DNA of 42,256 bases from Chthonomonadaceae bacterium. GTDB taxonomy: Bacteria; Armatimonadota; Chthonomonadetes; Chthonomonadales; Chthonomonadaceae. Positions 8,218-14,717 of this stretch are shown here, piece by piece. How positions within the stretch are numbered: the first letter of the stretch is position 1; every line of letters begins with the position of its first letter. The notes below the pieces were generated by a model. The model did no database searches and was not told the origin of the DNA. It saw nothing but the letters and a program-made list of their open reading frames with translations. Position numbers and translations under genes: made by a program. The stretch lies in NCBI GenBank assembly GCA_025352825.1, contig JANXSG010000235.1:1-42256 (forward strand). Direction: 5' to 3'.

Positions 8218-8952
8218 ATGATCACCCAGCCCCGTACCAGCACCGAGACCGCCGAAGAGCTAAAATCTATTAGCACTCGATTCGAACAGGCTTCGCCAGA
8301 AGAGATTTTGGAATGGGCTGTGTGTACCTACTATCCAAAACTCACGATGGCTACAGCATTTGGCGCGGAAGGTTGTGTGCTAATGGCGATGCTGGCACAG
8401 ATTGCACCGAATGGTAAAAATGTTTCCATATTCAATCTGGAGACAGGATATCAGTTTAAAGAGACTCTGGAGACTCGTGAGCGTATTCACGAACGATATG
8501 GAATTGAAGTCGAGTATGTTCAGGCAGCTGAATCTGTGGAAAGTATGGAGAATCGTTTTGGCGGGCCAATCTACTACTCAAATCCAGACGAGTGCTGCCG
8601 AATTCGGAAAGTTATTCCGCTTCGAGAGAAAGCTGCGGACTATTCTGCGTGGATCAGCGCCATTCGTCGAGATCAGACTGCGGCTCGAGCAAATGCTGGG
8701 ATAGTAGAATGGGATAAAAAATTTGGGTTAGTCAAAATTAATCCGTTAGCGAACTGGTCTAAGCGTGATATCTGGGCATATATCACCATCAATGAAGTTC
8801 CTTATAATCCGCTGCACGATCAGGGATATCCAAGTATCGGGTGCTGGCCATGTACCCATAAAGTGACAGTGGGTGATGATGATCGTGCCGGAAGATGGAA
8901 AGATATCGCCAAACTAGAATGCGGACTGCATACCCCGGAATACGAAATATAG
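8218..8952 (+). CDS. cysH: Assimilatory adenylyl-sulfate (APS/PAPS) reductase
   Basis: The 244-residue protein is a PP-loop-fold sulfonucleotide reductase (TMATAFGAEGCVLMAMLA; NLETGYQF; WISAIRRDQTAAR; VKINPLANWSKRDIWAYI). It holds the cysteine pairs Cys126-Cys127 (DECCRIRKV) and Cys209/Cys212 (GCWPCTH), the ligands of the 4Fe-4S cluster typical of APS-using enzymes. The catalytic cysteine is in ECGLH (Cys235). Thioredoxin-dependent reduction to sulfite and AMP is expected. An APS reductase does not need CysC, so the divergent APS kinase implies either a separate PAPS need or dual use. The promoter is clear, and the frame is intact with the usual family length. Confidence 0.93.
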   Translation: MITQPRTSTETAEELKSISTRFEQASPEEILEWAVCTYYPKLTMATAFGAEGCVLMAMLAQIAPNGKNVSIFNLETGYQFKETLETRERIHERYGIEVEYVQAAESVESMENRFGGPIYYSNPDECCRIRKVIPLREKAADYSAWISAIRRDQTAARANAGIVEWDKKFGLVKINPLANWSKRDIWAYITINEVPYNPLHDQGYPSIGCWPCTHKVTVGDDDRAGRWKDIAKLECGLHTPEYEI

Positions 8953-8992
8953 AGTGTGAATCAGTACGGCGATTCTTCTTGAGGTTACATTT

Positions 8993-9517
8993 GTGGACTA
9001 CACTGAAATTCTAAATGTTCTGCGTTCCGCATCACTTTTCGACCTCTTCCGACTTCGGGCAGCGATGGATACTGAGATTGACAATCACAGCCGAATTGAA
9101 CAAGTGAAAGCTCAGTTAAGAACCGGGATGACAATTGAGTACTTCGACCCGATATCAAATTCACTTGTTAAAGCCGATATTCTGGAGTTGAAGCGTACGC
9201 GTCTGCTTGTGGTCAACTGGCACGACAAGATTCGCTGGAATATCATGTTCAGCGCGGTCAACCTCGAAGGTGTTTCTGTAGATTTGCACCCTGTCTCTTC
9301 TGCGCAGCCGCTGAACAGAAGTCTGTTGAAAGTGGGCGATTTGGTAGGTTTTCGGGATAAACAGAACCGCGAAATATACGGACAAATACATGAACTAAAT
9401 CCTAAGTCTGCTGCAGTAATTACGAATAGTGGAGAGCGCTGGCGAGTGGCATATCCTCTGCTATTTAAAGTTCTCAATCAGACTGGTGGTGACGATTTGG
9501 TATTGGATATATCCTGA
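8993..9517 (+). CDS. Unknown protein with two small beta-barrel-like repeats
   Basis: The start is GTG at 8993, supported by GAGGT just upstream. The 174 residues begin with a leucine-rich helix (EILNVLRSASLFDLFRLRAAM), followed by two similar halves. Residues 43-90 read LRTGMTIEYFDPISNSLVKA, DILELKRTRLLVV and RWNIMFSAVNL; residues 112-167 read LLKVGDLVGFRDKQNREIYG, QIHELNPKSAAVI and RWRVAYPLLFKVL. Each half has the plan Gly-x(3)-Phe-x(8)-Gly-x-Ile-x-Glu-Leu, a hydrophobic strand, then (R)WxVxYxLL, which looks like an SH3/KOW-type barrel. The function is unknown. It follows cysH by 40 bp on the same strand and could be co-transcribed. Confidence 0.7.
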   Translation: MDYTEILNVLRSASLFDLFRLRAAMDTEIDNHSRIEQVKAQLRTGMTIEYFDPISNSLVKADILELKRTRLLVVNWHDKIRWNIMFSAVNLEGVSVDLHPVSSAQPLNRSLLKVGDLVGFRDKQNREIYGQIHELNPKSAAVITNSGERWRVAYPLLFKVLNQTGGDDLVLDIS

Positions 9518-9751
9518 AAAACTGTCAAGACCGAAAAAACTTCTTCACAACGGCACCATATTTTAAGCTTCCTCAACGAAGAATGTGTTTTATTGAAAAT
9601 TGGTGAATTTATCTCTCGTAATTAAGAAACACCGAAGTCATTTTTGCGTCACACAGGGTTGTGTTTGCACGGGGGTATTAACTCCTAACTACTGTATTCT
9701 ATTCAACAACACTACCATACTCAACCATTTTTCAAAAACAAAGGAGTAAAC

Positions 9752-10573
9752 ATGGAGATTTCGAAAATCATCAAGATCAGTGGAGTAATATCTGCTATCG
9801 CCATCACAGTAGGTCTGACGGGCAGCCGTGCAGAGGCCAAGCCAGAGTTTGCTGTAAAGGAGAAAGTGAACTGTCTCTATTGTCATGTAAAGCCGGGTGG
9901 TGATCGTAATTTCCGCGGACTTTATTACCATGCCCACAAACATTCATTCGCAGAGTTTGACAACGAGTATGAGGCGAAAGCTGCTGGAGTAGACCCGAAA
10001 AGCGATGGCCCAGATGCAGTAGCTACTGTATCTGACTATCCTGATATAAAAGTTCCTGACACACTGAACTACGTAATGAAAGATATTGATGGTAAGCCAG
10101 TCAATCTTGCACGCTATCAGGGCAAAGTTATCTTGCTGATGAATGTCGCTTCTAAATGCGGCAACACTCCGCAATACGCAGACATGGAAAAACTTTACGA
10201 TAAATATAAGAGCAAGGGATTAGTAATCCTTGGCTTCCCTGCAAACGAATTTGGCAAACAAGAGCCTGGAACCGAAAAAGAGATCAAGGAGTTCTGCACC
10301 CTGACCTATGGTGTGAAATTCCCAATGTTCTCAAAAATCGTGGTAAAGGGAGAAGGCCAACATCCGCTTTACAAGTTCCTCACAGATAAGAAAACCAATC
10401 CGAAATATGGCGGGGACATCCAGTGGAACTTTGATAAATTCCTTATCAATCGTAAAGGTGAAATTGTAGCACGAATTGAACCACGAACTAAACCGACAAA
10501 TGATGATGTTGTCGCTCAGATTGAAAAGCTGCTTGAAGAACCATCGCCGAACGACAAAACGCTAGTAAAGTAA
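9752..10573 (+). CDS. Exported CxxCH-domain glutathione peroxidase fusion
   Basis: The 273-residue protein has a signal peptide (residues 1-28, ending SRAEAKP). A short haem-binding-like domain follows, with CLYCH at Cys41/Cys44/His45 and conserved text around RNFRGLYYHAH. From about residue 100 to 265 lies a glutathione peroxidase domain. Its catalytic cysteine is in ASKCGNTPQ (Cys136), the Gln in FPANEFGKQEPG, and the Trp-Asn in IQWNFDKFL, so the peroxidase tetrad is complete with Cys instead of selenocysteine. It should reduce peroxides outside the cytoplasm, perhaps with electrons from thioredoxin-like proteins or through the c-type haem. The latter is inference. GGAG lies 8 bases upstream of the ATG. 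The CxxCH might instead be a redox pair. Confidence 0.88.
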   Translation: MEISKIIKISGVISAIAITVGLTGSRAEAKPEFAVKEKVNCLYCHVKPGGDRNFRGLYYHAHKHSFAEFDNEYEAKAAGVDPKSDGPDAVATVSDYPDIKVPDTLNYVMKDIDGKPVNLARYQGKVILLMNVASKCGNTPQYADMEKLYDKYKSKGLVILGFPANEFGKQEPGTEKEIKEFCTLTYGVKFPMFSKIVVKGEGQHPLYKFLTDKKTNPKYGGDIQWNFDKFLINRKGEIVARIEPRTKPTNDDVVAQIEKLLEEPSPNDKTLVK

Positions 10574-10583
10574 CGCATATTAA

Positions 10584-10766
10584 CCTTCACCCCCCTTCCC
10601 CCTCTCCCAAAAACAGGAGAGGGGGTTACAAGAGTATGTTCTTGACTTCATTGTGATTGGTATCATTCTCGATTCAAGATCATCCCATGCCTGAATGTGA
10701 TTCGGTGACCGATGATTTAAGCTCCCCATCTCCTGTTTTTGGGAGAGGGGGTTGGGGGTGAGGGTA
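10584..10766. repeat. Dispersed paired-hairpin element, copy E
   Basis: CTTCACCCCCCTTCCC leads into the stem CCCCCTCTCC/GGAGAGGGGG around CAAAAACA (10598-10625). About 90 bases later the mirrored hairpin CTCCTGTTTTTGGGAGAGGG is followed by GTTGGGGGTGAGGG. The two halves are an inverted pair. The element fills the gap between the convergent peroxidase and dehydrogenase genes and ends a few bases from the dehydrogenase stop codon, so it may also act as a terminator for both. Confidence 0.7.
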
Positions 10767-10770
10767 ATTC

Positions 10771-11802
10771 CTACGGTACCAGAACACTCTTCGCTATTGC
10801 CAGTGAATCCATCGTTTTGAAAGCAGTCTCCCAGTCGGCAAGTGAGAAAACACGTCGCATAGGGGCGAGATTGAGCTGTCCATTTGCCATCAATCCGATA
10901 ACTCGCTCCCAGGTTTTGTAGTTGTGCGAAAATGAACCCTGTAAAGTCACTGCTTTTTGAACTAGCGGATCGAGCGAGAATCCGACAGGCGCTTTCCCCC
11001 AGCCAACTTTTGTGATCTGGCCTGCCGGGCGAACCATCTCCAGGCAGGGTTTGAGTGTCTCGGAAATCCCGACACAGTCGATCACTAGATGCGCCCCAAA
11101 TCCATCTCCTAAAGACTGCACCTTTGCAACCACATCCTCTTGATCGCTCATTATAGTGAGGTCTGCGCCGAGCAGACGTCCCATCTCTAAACGTTCCGTA
11201 TCTTTTGAAGTCCCCACGAGCACCAGTTTGCCTGGGCCGCAGAGCTTGCACATCTGCAGCACCATCAGCCCAATCGTTCCCGGCCCCAAAACCACCACCG
11301 TATCGCCTGGGGAGATATGGGAGAGTTCCAGCACCGCATTACACGCGACGCATCCCGGCTCGGTCATCGCGGCATCCTCAAAAGGAACGTGATCCGGAAC
11401 ATGATGCAGGCATCGCGAAGGCACTCGAACGAAATCCGCCATAGCTCCATCCAGTCCGTATCCAAACCCTAGGCGTTTTGGGCAGAGGTTATAGTTTCCG
11501 CTTCGACAGTAGACGCACTGGTTGCAGATCGATGCCGCTGTTTCACTAACGACACGATCACCCTCTTTGAATCCCTGTACTTTTTTACCAACCTGCGATA
11601 TAATCCCCCCAAATTCGTGCCCCAAAGTGACAGGATAGTTCACCGGCCAGGAGTGCGAAGCGTGCCACTGATGCAGGTCACTCCCACAAACCCCCACTCC
11701 TCTTACACTTAGCAGTACATCATCATCACCAATCTCCGGAGTTGGTTTTTCCCGCATCTCCACTTTGAATGGCGATCTCTCATAATTCACCAGCGCTCTC
11801 AT
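10771..11802 (-). CDS. Zinc-dependent medium-chain dehydrogenase
   Basis: The 343-residue protein has the catalytic zinc site CGSDLHQWH and GHEFGG, the structural zinc cysteines in CNQCVYCRSGNYNLC, and a Rossmann nucleotide-binding motif VVVLGPGTIGLM. It belongs to the sorbitol/threonine/alcohol dehydrogenase group of the MDR superfamily. The substrate is probably a polyol, sugar or threonine-like alcohol and cannot be fixed from sequence. The start has TTTCTCC in the complement, giving GGAGAAAGTTT before the ATG. It stands alone on the minus strand, facing the peroxidase gene. Length and motifs are complete. Confidence 0.9.
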   Translation of the reverse strand: MRALVNYERSPFKVEMREKPTPEIGDDDVLLSVRGVGVCGSDLHQWHASHSWPVNYPVTLGHEFGGIISQVGKKVQGFKEGDRVVSETAASICNQCVYCRSGNYNLCPKRLGFGYGLDGAMADFVRVPSRCLHHVPDHVPFEDAAMTEPGCVACNAVLELSHISPGDTVVVLGPGTIGLMVLQMCKLCGPGKLVLVGTSKDTERLEMGRLLGADLTIMSDQEDVVAKVQSLGDGFGAHLVIDCVGISETLKPCLEMVRPAGQITKVGWGKAPVGFSLDPLVQKAVTLQGSFSHNYKTWERVIGLMANGQLNLAPMRRVFSLADWETAFKTMDSLAIAKSVLVP

Positions 11803-11894
11803 AAACTTTCTCCTTTAATGCAAATATGTGTGGATATCATATGTACGAGATGTATTCCTTTGCGTCCATTTGCGCCGCGGGCTGGATACTGACT

Positions 11895-12194
11895 TTATAA
11901 GGCAAGTTTGGCTCTTAAATCGTTAAGTGCCTCTTCGGCATTTTGTTCTTGCCGGGCTTCCATCTCCTGAATACCCTTGTTCACATCCGATATAAACCAG
12001 GCGCGCTCAACCTCGTTAAGCAGTTCTTGGTAGGTTTCCGCATTCTGAACAACCAGTTCAGCTTTCCCCTTGACGGTCAACACCATTGGCGTATGCGAAT
12101 CTTTCAATGTCTTTACGTACAGTTTAATGTTCTTCTGAAACTCTGTAACAGACTTAATTTCGCGCGATCGATCATGGATAGTCGCCCCAATCAT
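11895..12194 (-). CDS. Phd/YefM-family antitoxin without a visible toxin
   Basis: The 99-residue protein shows the Phd/YefM fold signature: REIKSVTEFQKNIKLYVKTLKDSHTPMVLTVKGKAELVVQNAETYQELL, followed by an acidic and glutamine-rich C-terminal helix. The N-terminal part should bind operator DNA and the tail should wrap a RelE- or Doc-type toxin. Neither the 90 bp after its stop nor the upstream flank holds a toxin frame, so it is an orphan in this window. It sits at the edge of a region with four further toxin-antitoxin-like loci, several broken. The frame itself is intact. Confidence 0.8.
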   Translation of the reverse strand: MIGATIHDRSREIKSVTEFQKNIKLYVKTLKDSHTPMVLTVKGKAELVVQNAETYQELLNEVERAWFISDVNKGIQEMEARQEQNAEEALNDLRAKLAL

Positions 12195-12316
12195 GTAGTA
12201 ACCCTGTTATTCCTGGATACTCCAAAAATTGACATTCGTCAAGCCGTCCACATTGCCTGCGCCTGTACAGGCCGCTAACACTTTTCATACACGATTGGCG
12301 GGCTTAGCGTCGGAAT

Positions 12317-12675
12317 TCATGTCTCAGCGAAATAGCGGAATGTACTCTGTACAGTATCCCTCATAACCAGGGTAAGGTTCGGCCAAACCACAGTCTCATG
12401 AAGACTCATTGCCAGTATGACGCGCGCATGAATCTTGGATAAGTTGGGCTGGCGCAGACGAATTAAGAGGATGCCGAAATGGGGTTCACTTCGGTGGCTT
12501 GCAAATCCCTTGTCCGTGGTGATAAGAAGCGCTTTCTTCTGCTGGACTTATTCCAGACCTCCAGGTCTTCGGCGCCCTGTTCCGGCGTTCCGCGCAGGTC
12601 AAAAACAACGTGCCCATTCGATCGCAGGGTTTCCACCGTAAGCTTTGGTAGATTCTCATCCACCACGATGTTCAT
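12317..12675 (-). pseudogene. DUF5615 PIN-like toxin gene with a single-base frameshift
   Basis: The frame starts at 12675 with MNIVVDENLPKLTVETLRSN, then GTPEQGAEDLEVWNK, the usual DUF5615 start with its acidic residues. Around 12546-12550 the reading frame must shift by one base; it then continues VQQKKALLITTDKGFASHRS, PHFGILLIRLRQPNLSKIHARVILA and on to TGA at 12317-12319. The joined text matches the family over its length, including TTDKGF. Restoring one base (AATAAG to AATAAAG, say) would repair it. DUF5615 proteins are PIN-like predicted RNases. The ATG overlaps the stop of the DUF433 gene, the standard antitoxin-toxin arrangement. Unrepaired, the product would be a 70-residue truncation with a foreign tail. 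Confidence 0.8.
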
Positions 12676-12908
12676 CCCGTAAGCGCCATGGCGTCGAGCG
12701 GGGTAACTTGTTCCTCTGCAAGCGATGCCGCGTAATCCAAACCGGCTAAGATGCTCTCACGAGTAAGAGATGGGTACTCGCGCAGAAGATCATCGATGCT
12801 ATTTCCGTTCGCCATCATCCGAACGATCTGATACACTGGAATGCGGGTACCTCTGAAACATGCCTGTCCATGGCAGACGCGTGAATCGATTGTAATGTGC
12901 TTGTGCAT
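12672..12908 (-). CDS. DUF433 VapB-like antitoxin
   Basis: The 78-residue protein reads MHKHITIDSRVCHGQACFRG, then TRIPVYQIVRMMANGNSIDDLLREYPSLTRESILAGLDYAASLAEE, the complete DUF433 signature with its wHTH-like region. It is expected to neutralise the DUF5615 toxin and regulate the operon. A longer frame opens 24 codons upstream, but GAGGAG lies four bases before the ATG at 12908 and the family begins at this position, so that start is preferred. The stop overlaps the toxin ATG by four bases. With the toxin frameshifted, this antitoxin has no functional partner here. Confidence 0.85.
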   Translation of the reverse strand: MHKHITIDSRVCHGQACFRGTRIPVYQIVRMMANGNSIDDLLREYPSLTRESILAGLDYAASLAEEQVTPLDAMALTG

Positions 12909-13007
12909 TGAACTCCTCGGTAATATGATTCGTTTCTGTGACACTTTGCCGTTAATCTCAATCTTTAACTTGTCACACACGATACCATCATTAATGGGAT
13001 GACTTTA

Positions 13008-13259
13008 CTAGTCGCGCTCAGTTTTAGCGAGTGTCAGGGCTGCGATTCGTTTTGCCGAGACTACCTTTTCGGTAAGAGCAAGAAGACTGGCAAGCGCTTC
13101 GTTTACCGCTTGCGACGTAGGAAATACTTTAGCTATAGCTGGTTCCAACAATGCCACGGTAGTTCCTTCAGCGACTTCCGTATAAAATTTGCCTCTTTCC
13201 AGACTTGCGAAGTCGGATCGATGCTATTCTGAGCGCATTTCGTCTTTAGGTTTCGTCAT
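13008..13259 (-). pseudogene. Small RGKFY-type conserved gene with an in-frame TAG
   Basis: From the ATG at 13257-13259 the frame reads MTKPKDEMRSE, then TAG (13224-13226), then HRSDFASLERGKFYTEVAEG, TTVALLEPAIAKVFPTSQAV and NEALASLLALTEK to TAG at 13008. Residues around RGKFY, VxLLEPxIAKVFP and AVNEAL match a widespread small-protein family commonly met near toxin-antitoxin genes. In that family a Tyr follows MRxE, so TAT or TAC to TAG is the simplest lesion. Its molecular role is not established. The joined frame has 83 codons. GGAAACTCT precedes the ATG. The same frame stays open upstream to 13389 but does not resemble a gene I know. Confidence 0.7.
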
Positions 13260-13388
13260 AGAGTTTCCTTTTCGCCATGAGATAGGCAGCGTTATGCCAA
13301 TAATGTTGCATGGACTATTGGGATTGGGATGTCTCACTTGGTTCTTCTCATGCGATAATATAAGCCCATCTTCATAGTAGATTATCCA

Positions 13389-13850
13389 TTATATGCCTTT
13401 CTTGCGCAGCATTATATAGAGCGCAAGTATTTGTTCCAGTTGGTATGGCACACCTTCTTGCGGCATTGATTCGTCAATGTGATAGGCAATATCTGACGTA
13501 CTCTCATAAACTTTGGACTCTTCCCACTCTTTCTGTGCATCGTCAATCCCAGCGAGTACTTCATCTGGTGTTCGCCGACTCTTGGTAGCAATATTGTTGA
13601 GTGCAGTAGTAAGTTCTGGGGACGTCGATTTACTCTCCTGTTTCTCCCCACTAACGGCAGGGTGAGAATCGGATAACGACTTTGTTGGTGTTGTATATTC
13701 TGGCGAGACTTCGCGTGATGTGGTAGTGGGAGACGGTATATCAGTTGTCGTTGAATACGTCTCTGGGCTCGATCCGAATGCTAAGAATCCGCAGAACAAG
13801 ACAACAATGCCTACAACGATGTAAGTCAACGGGGAAGTCGTTTTAAACAT
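13389..13850 (-). CDS. Unknown single-pass membrane protein with Ser/Thr-rich linker
   Basis: The 153-residue protein has one hydrophobic segment (residues 8-26, LTYIVVGIVVLFCGFLAFG), then a Ser/Thr/Pro-rich linker of about 55 residues, then a predicted helical domain (residues 80-153) rich in Glu and Lys. The likely topology is an anchored protein with an extracytoplasmic domain. No family is recognised. Its ribosome binding site GGAAGGA lies in the first copy of a 27-bp tandem duplication, which starts immediately upstream of the gene. It lies between two broken toxin-antitoxin loci on the same strand; a functional link is not supported. Confidence 0.6.
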   Translation of the reverse strand: MFKTTSPLTYIVVGIVVLFCGFLAFGSSPETYSTTTDIPSPTTTSREVSPEYTTPTKSLSDSHPAVSGEKQESKSTSPELTTALNNIATKSRRTPDEVLAGIDDAQKEWEESKVYESTSDIAYHIDESMPQEGVPYQLEQILALYIMLRKKGI

Positions 13851-13851
13851 A

Positions 13852-13905
13852 GGTCATTCCTTCCGTGCCACCATACACGGTCATTCCTTCCGTGCCACCA
13901 TACAA
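13852..13905 (-). repeat. 27-bp tandem duplication containing a ribosome binding site
   Basis: Two units (13852-13878 and 13879-13905) differ only in the last base. On the minus strand each reads ATGGTGGCACGGAAGGAATGA with short flanks, so each carries GGAAGGA and a possible six-codon peptide MVARKE followed by TGA. The proximal copy supplies the ribosome binding site of the membrane protein gene. Confidence 0.85.
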
Positions 13906-14029
13906 GGTGGTCTCGCTTGAGTGGAGCCATTTTTACGTCAGAATTCCACTTCCAAATTTAATGCCATCGTTCTATCTCTCCAACTATTTCTCAGAACCGA
14001 GATGAATATTCCGACTTCACACTTCCCAA

Positions 14030-14365
14030 CTATTTAATGCAGGCATTGACCACAGCTATTGCATCTTCGACAAGTTGCAGCGGAGCTTTTTCAACAAATA
14101 ATACATTGCGAGCAATGTAATCAAGCGACTTTACCTGCTCTACCATCACGAAACCTGTCAATGAAGACGAAGTTGGCACGGGTAAATGAAATGGGATACC
14201 ACGATCGGTGTTCGTAATCGGGCAAACAATTGCCAGTCCTGTTCCTTGATTGAAAAGCAAGTTGCGTATGACAAGAGCTGACCTTCTGCCTCTTTGCTCA
14301 TGACCTGATTGGGGATCGAACGAAAGAGTAATTAAATCCCCTTTCTCAGGAATGTAAGCGGGCAT
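14030..14365 (-). CDS. mazF: MazF/PemK-family mRNA interferase toxin
   Basis: The 111-residue protein begins with PEKGDLITLSFDPQSGHEQRGRRSALVIR, the conserved GDxxxLxFDPQxGHEQxGxRxALV core, followed by CPITNTDRGIPFHLPVP and VMVEQVKSLDYIARN. These include the loop residues and the VEQVKSLD block found in active MazF ribonucleases that cleave single-stranded mRNA. The frame is complete. The ATG follows directly after the stop codon TAG of the upstream antitoxin frame (TAGATG), as in intact mazEF operons. The antitoxin frame is broken, so the toxin must be silent, weak, or restrained by another antitoxin. Confidence 0.9.
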   Translation of the reverse strand: MPAYIPEKGDLITLSFDPQSGHEQRGRRSALVIRNLLFNQGTGLAIVCPITNTDRGIPFHLPVPTSSSLTGFVMVEQVKSLDYIARNVLFVEKAPLQLVEDAIAVVNACIK

Positions 14366-14586
14366 CTACCATTCTTCCTTCCCAACAGGATCTCCAAAGC
14401 TTTCTTCATCCGCTTGATAATTAGACGGCATCCGAGAAATCATCTCGCTCAAATTAAACTTTGTACCTTCTTTTTTTCAAAATCCGGCACCACAACATAA
14501 ATTTTCGTTTATTCAGGCAAGATGACATCGGCCGATAGGCGGACTTTACCTTTTTCTATAGTTCCCTGAAATGTTTTAACTGCCAT
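14366..14586 (-). pseudogene. mazE: MazE-like antitoxin gene with TAA stop and frameshift
   Basis: From the ATG at 14586 it reads MAVKTFQGTIEKGKVRLSAD, VILPE, then TAA (14509-14511), then TKIYVVVPDFEKK. The frame then shifts by one base at a run of seven T (14471-14477 on the given strand) and continues EGTKFNLSEMISRMPSNYQA, DEESFGDPVGKEEW to TAG at 14366. The start fits an AbrB-like swapped-hairpin DNA-binding domain, and the tail is an acidic toxin-binding segment. Lys (AAA) is the likely residue replaced by TAA. Two separate lesions are present, so even readthrough would not give the toxin-binding tail. Full length would be about 73 residues. Confidence 0.8.
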
Positions 14587-14627
14587 AAATATGCCTCAAA
14601 ATATATTTGGAATTGGGTTGTAAACAC

Positions 14628-14656
14628 ATACTATCATGTCGTTCGACATTTGTCAA
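14628..14656 (-). promoter_or_regulatory. mazEF promoter with palindromic operator
   Basis: On the minus strand TTGACA (14651-14656) and TAGTAT (14628-14633) are separated by 17 bases. The perfect palindrome ATGTCG-TT-CGACAT (14636-14649) fills the spacer, so a bound dimer would block RNA polymerase. MazE-MazF complexes usually repress their own operon this way. The start codon of the antitoxin frame lies about 40 bases downstream. Confidence 0.75.
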
Positions 14657-14717
14657 TTCTCTGCATTGAAATTTACGTTCACGCTAAATATAGGGTGAAA
14701 TCAAATGGTTAACATCC

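Noticed and set aside
10580-11251. A 223-codon frame on the minus strand overlapping the dehydrogenase gene
   Set aside because: It lies in another frame of a well-supported zinc dehydrogenase and its protein text is low in family-like motifs; it is a shadow frame extended through the repeat.
13260-13388. In-frame extension upstream of the RGKFY-type gene (text such as GLILSHEKNQVRHPNPNSP)
   Set aside because: The stretch is open but has no start with a ribosome site, and I cannot relate it to a family. It could be the end of another broken gene.
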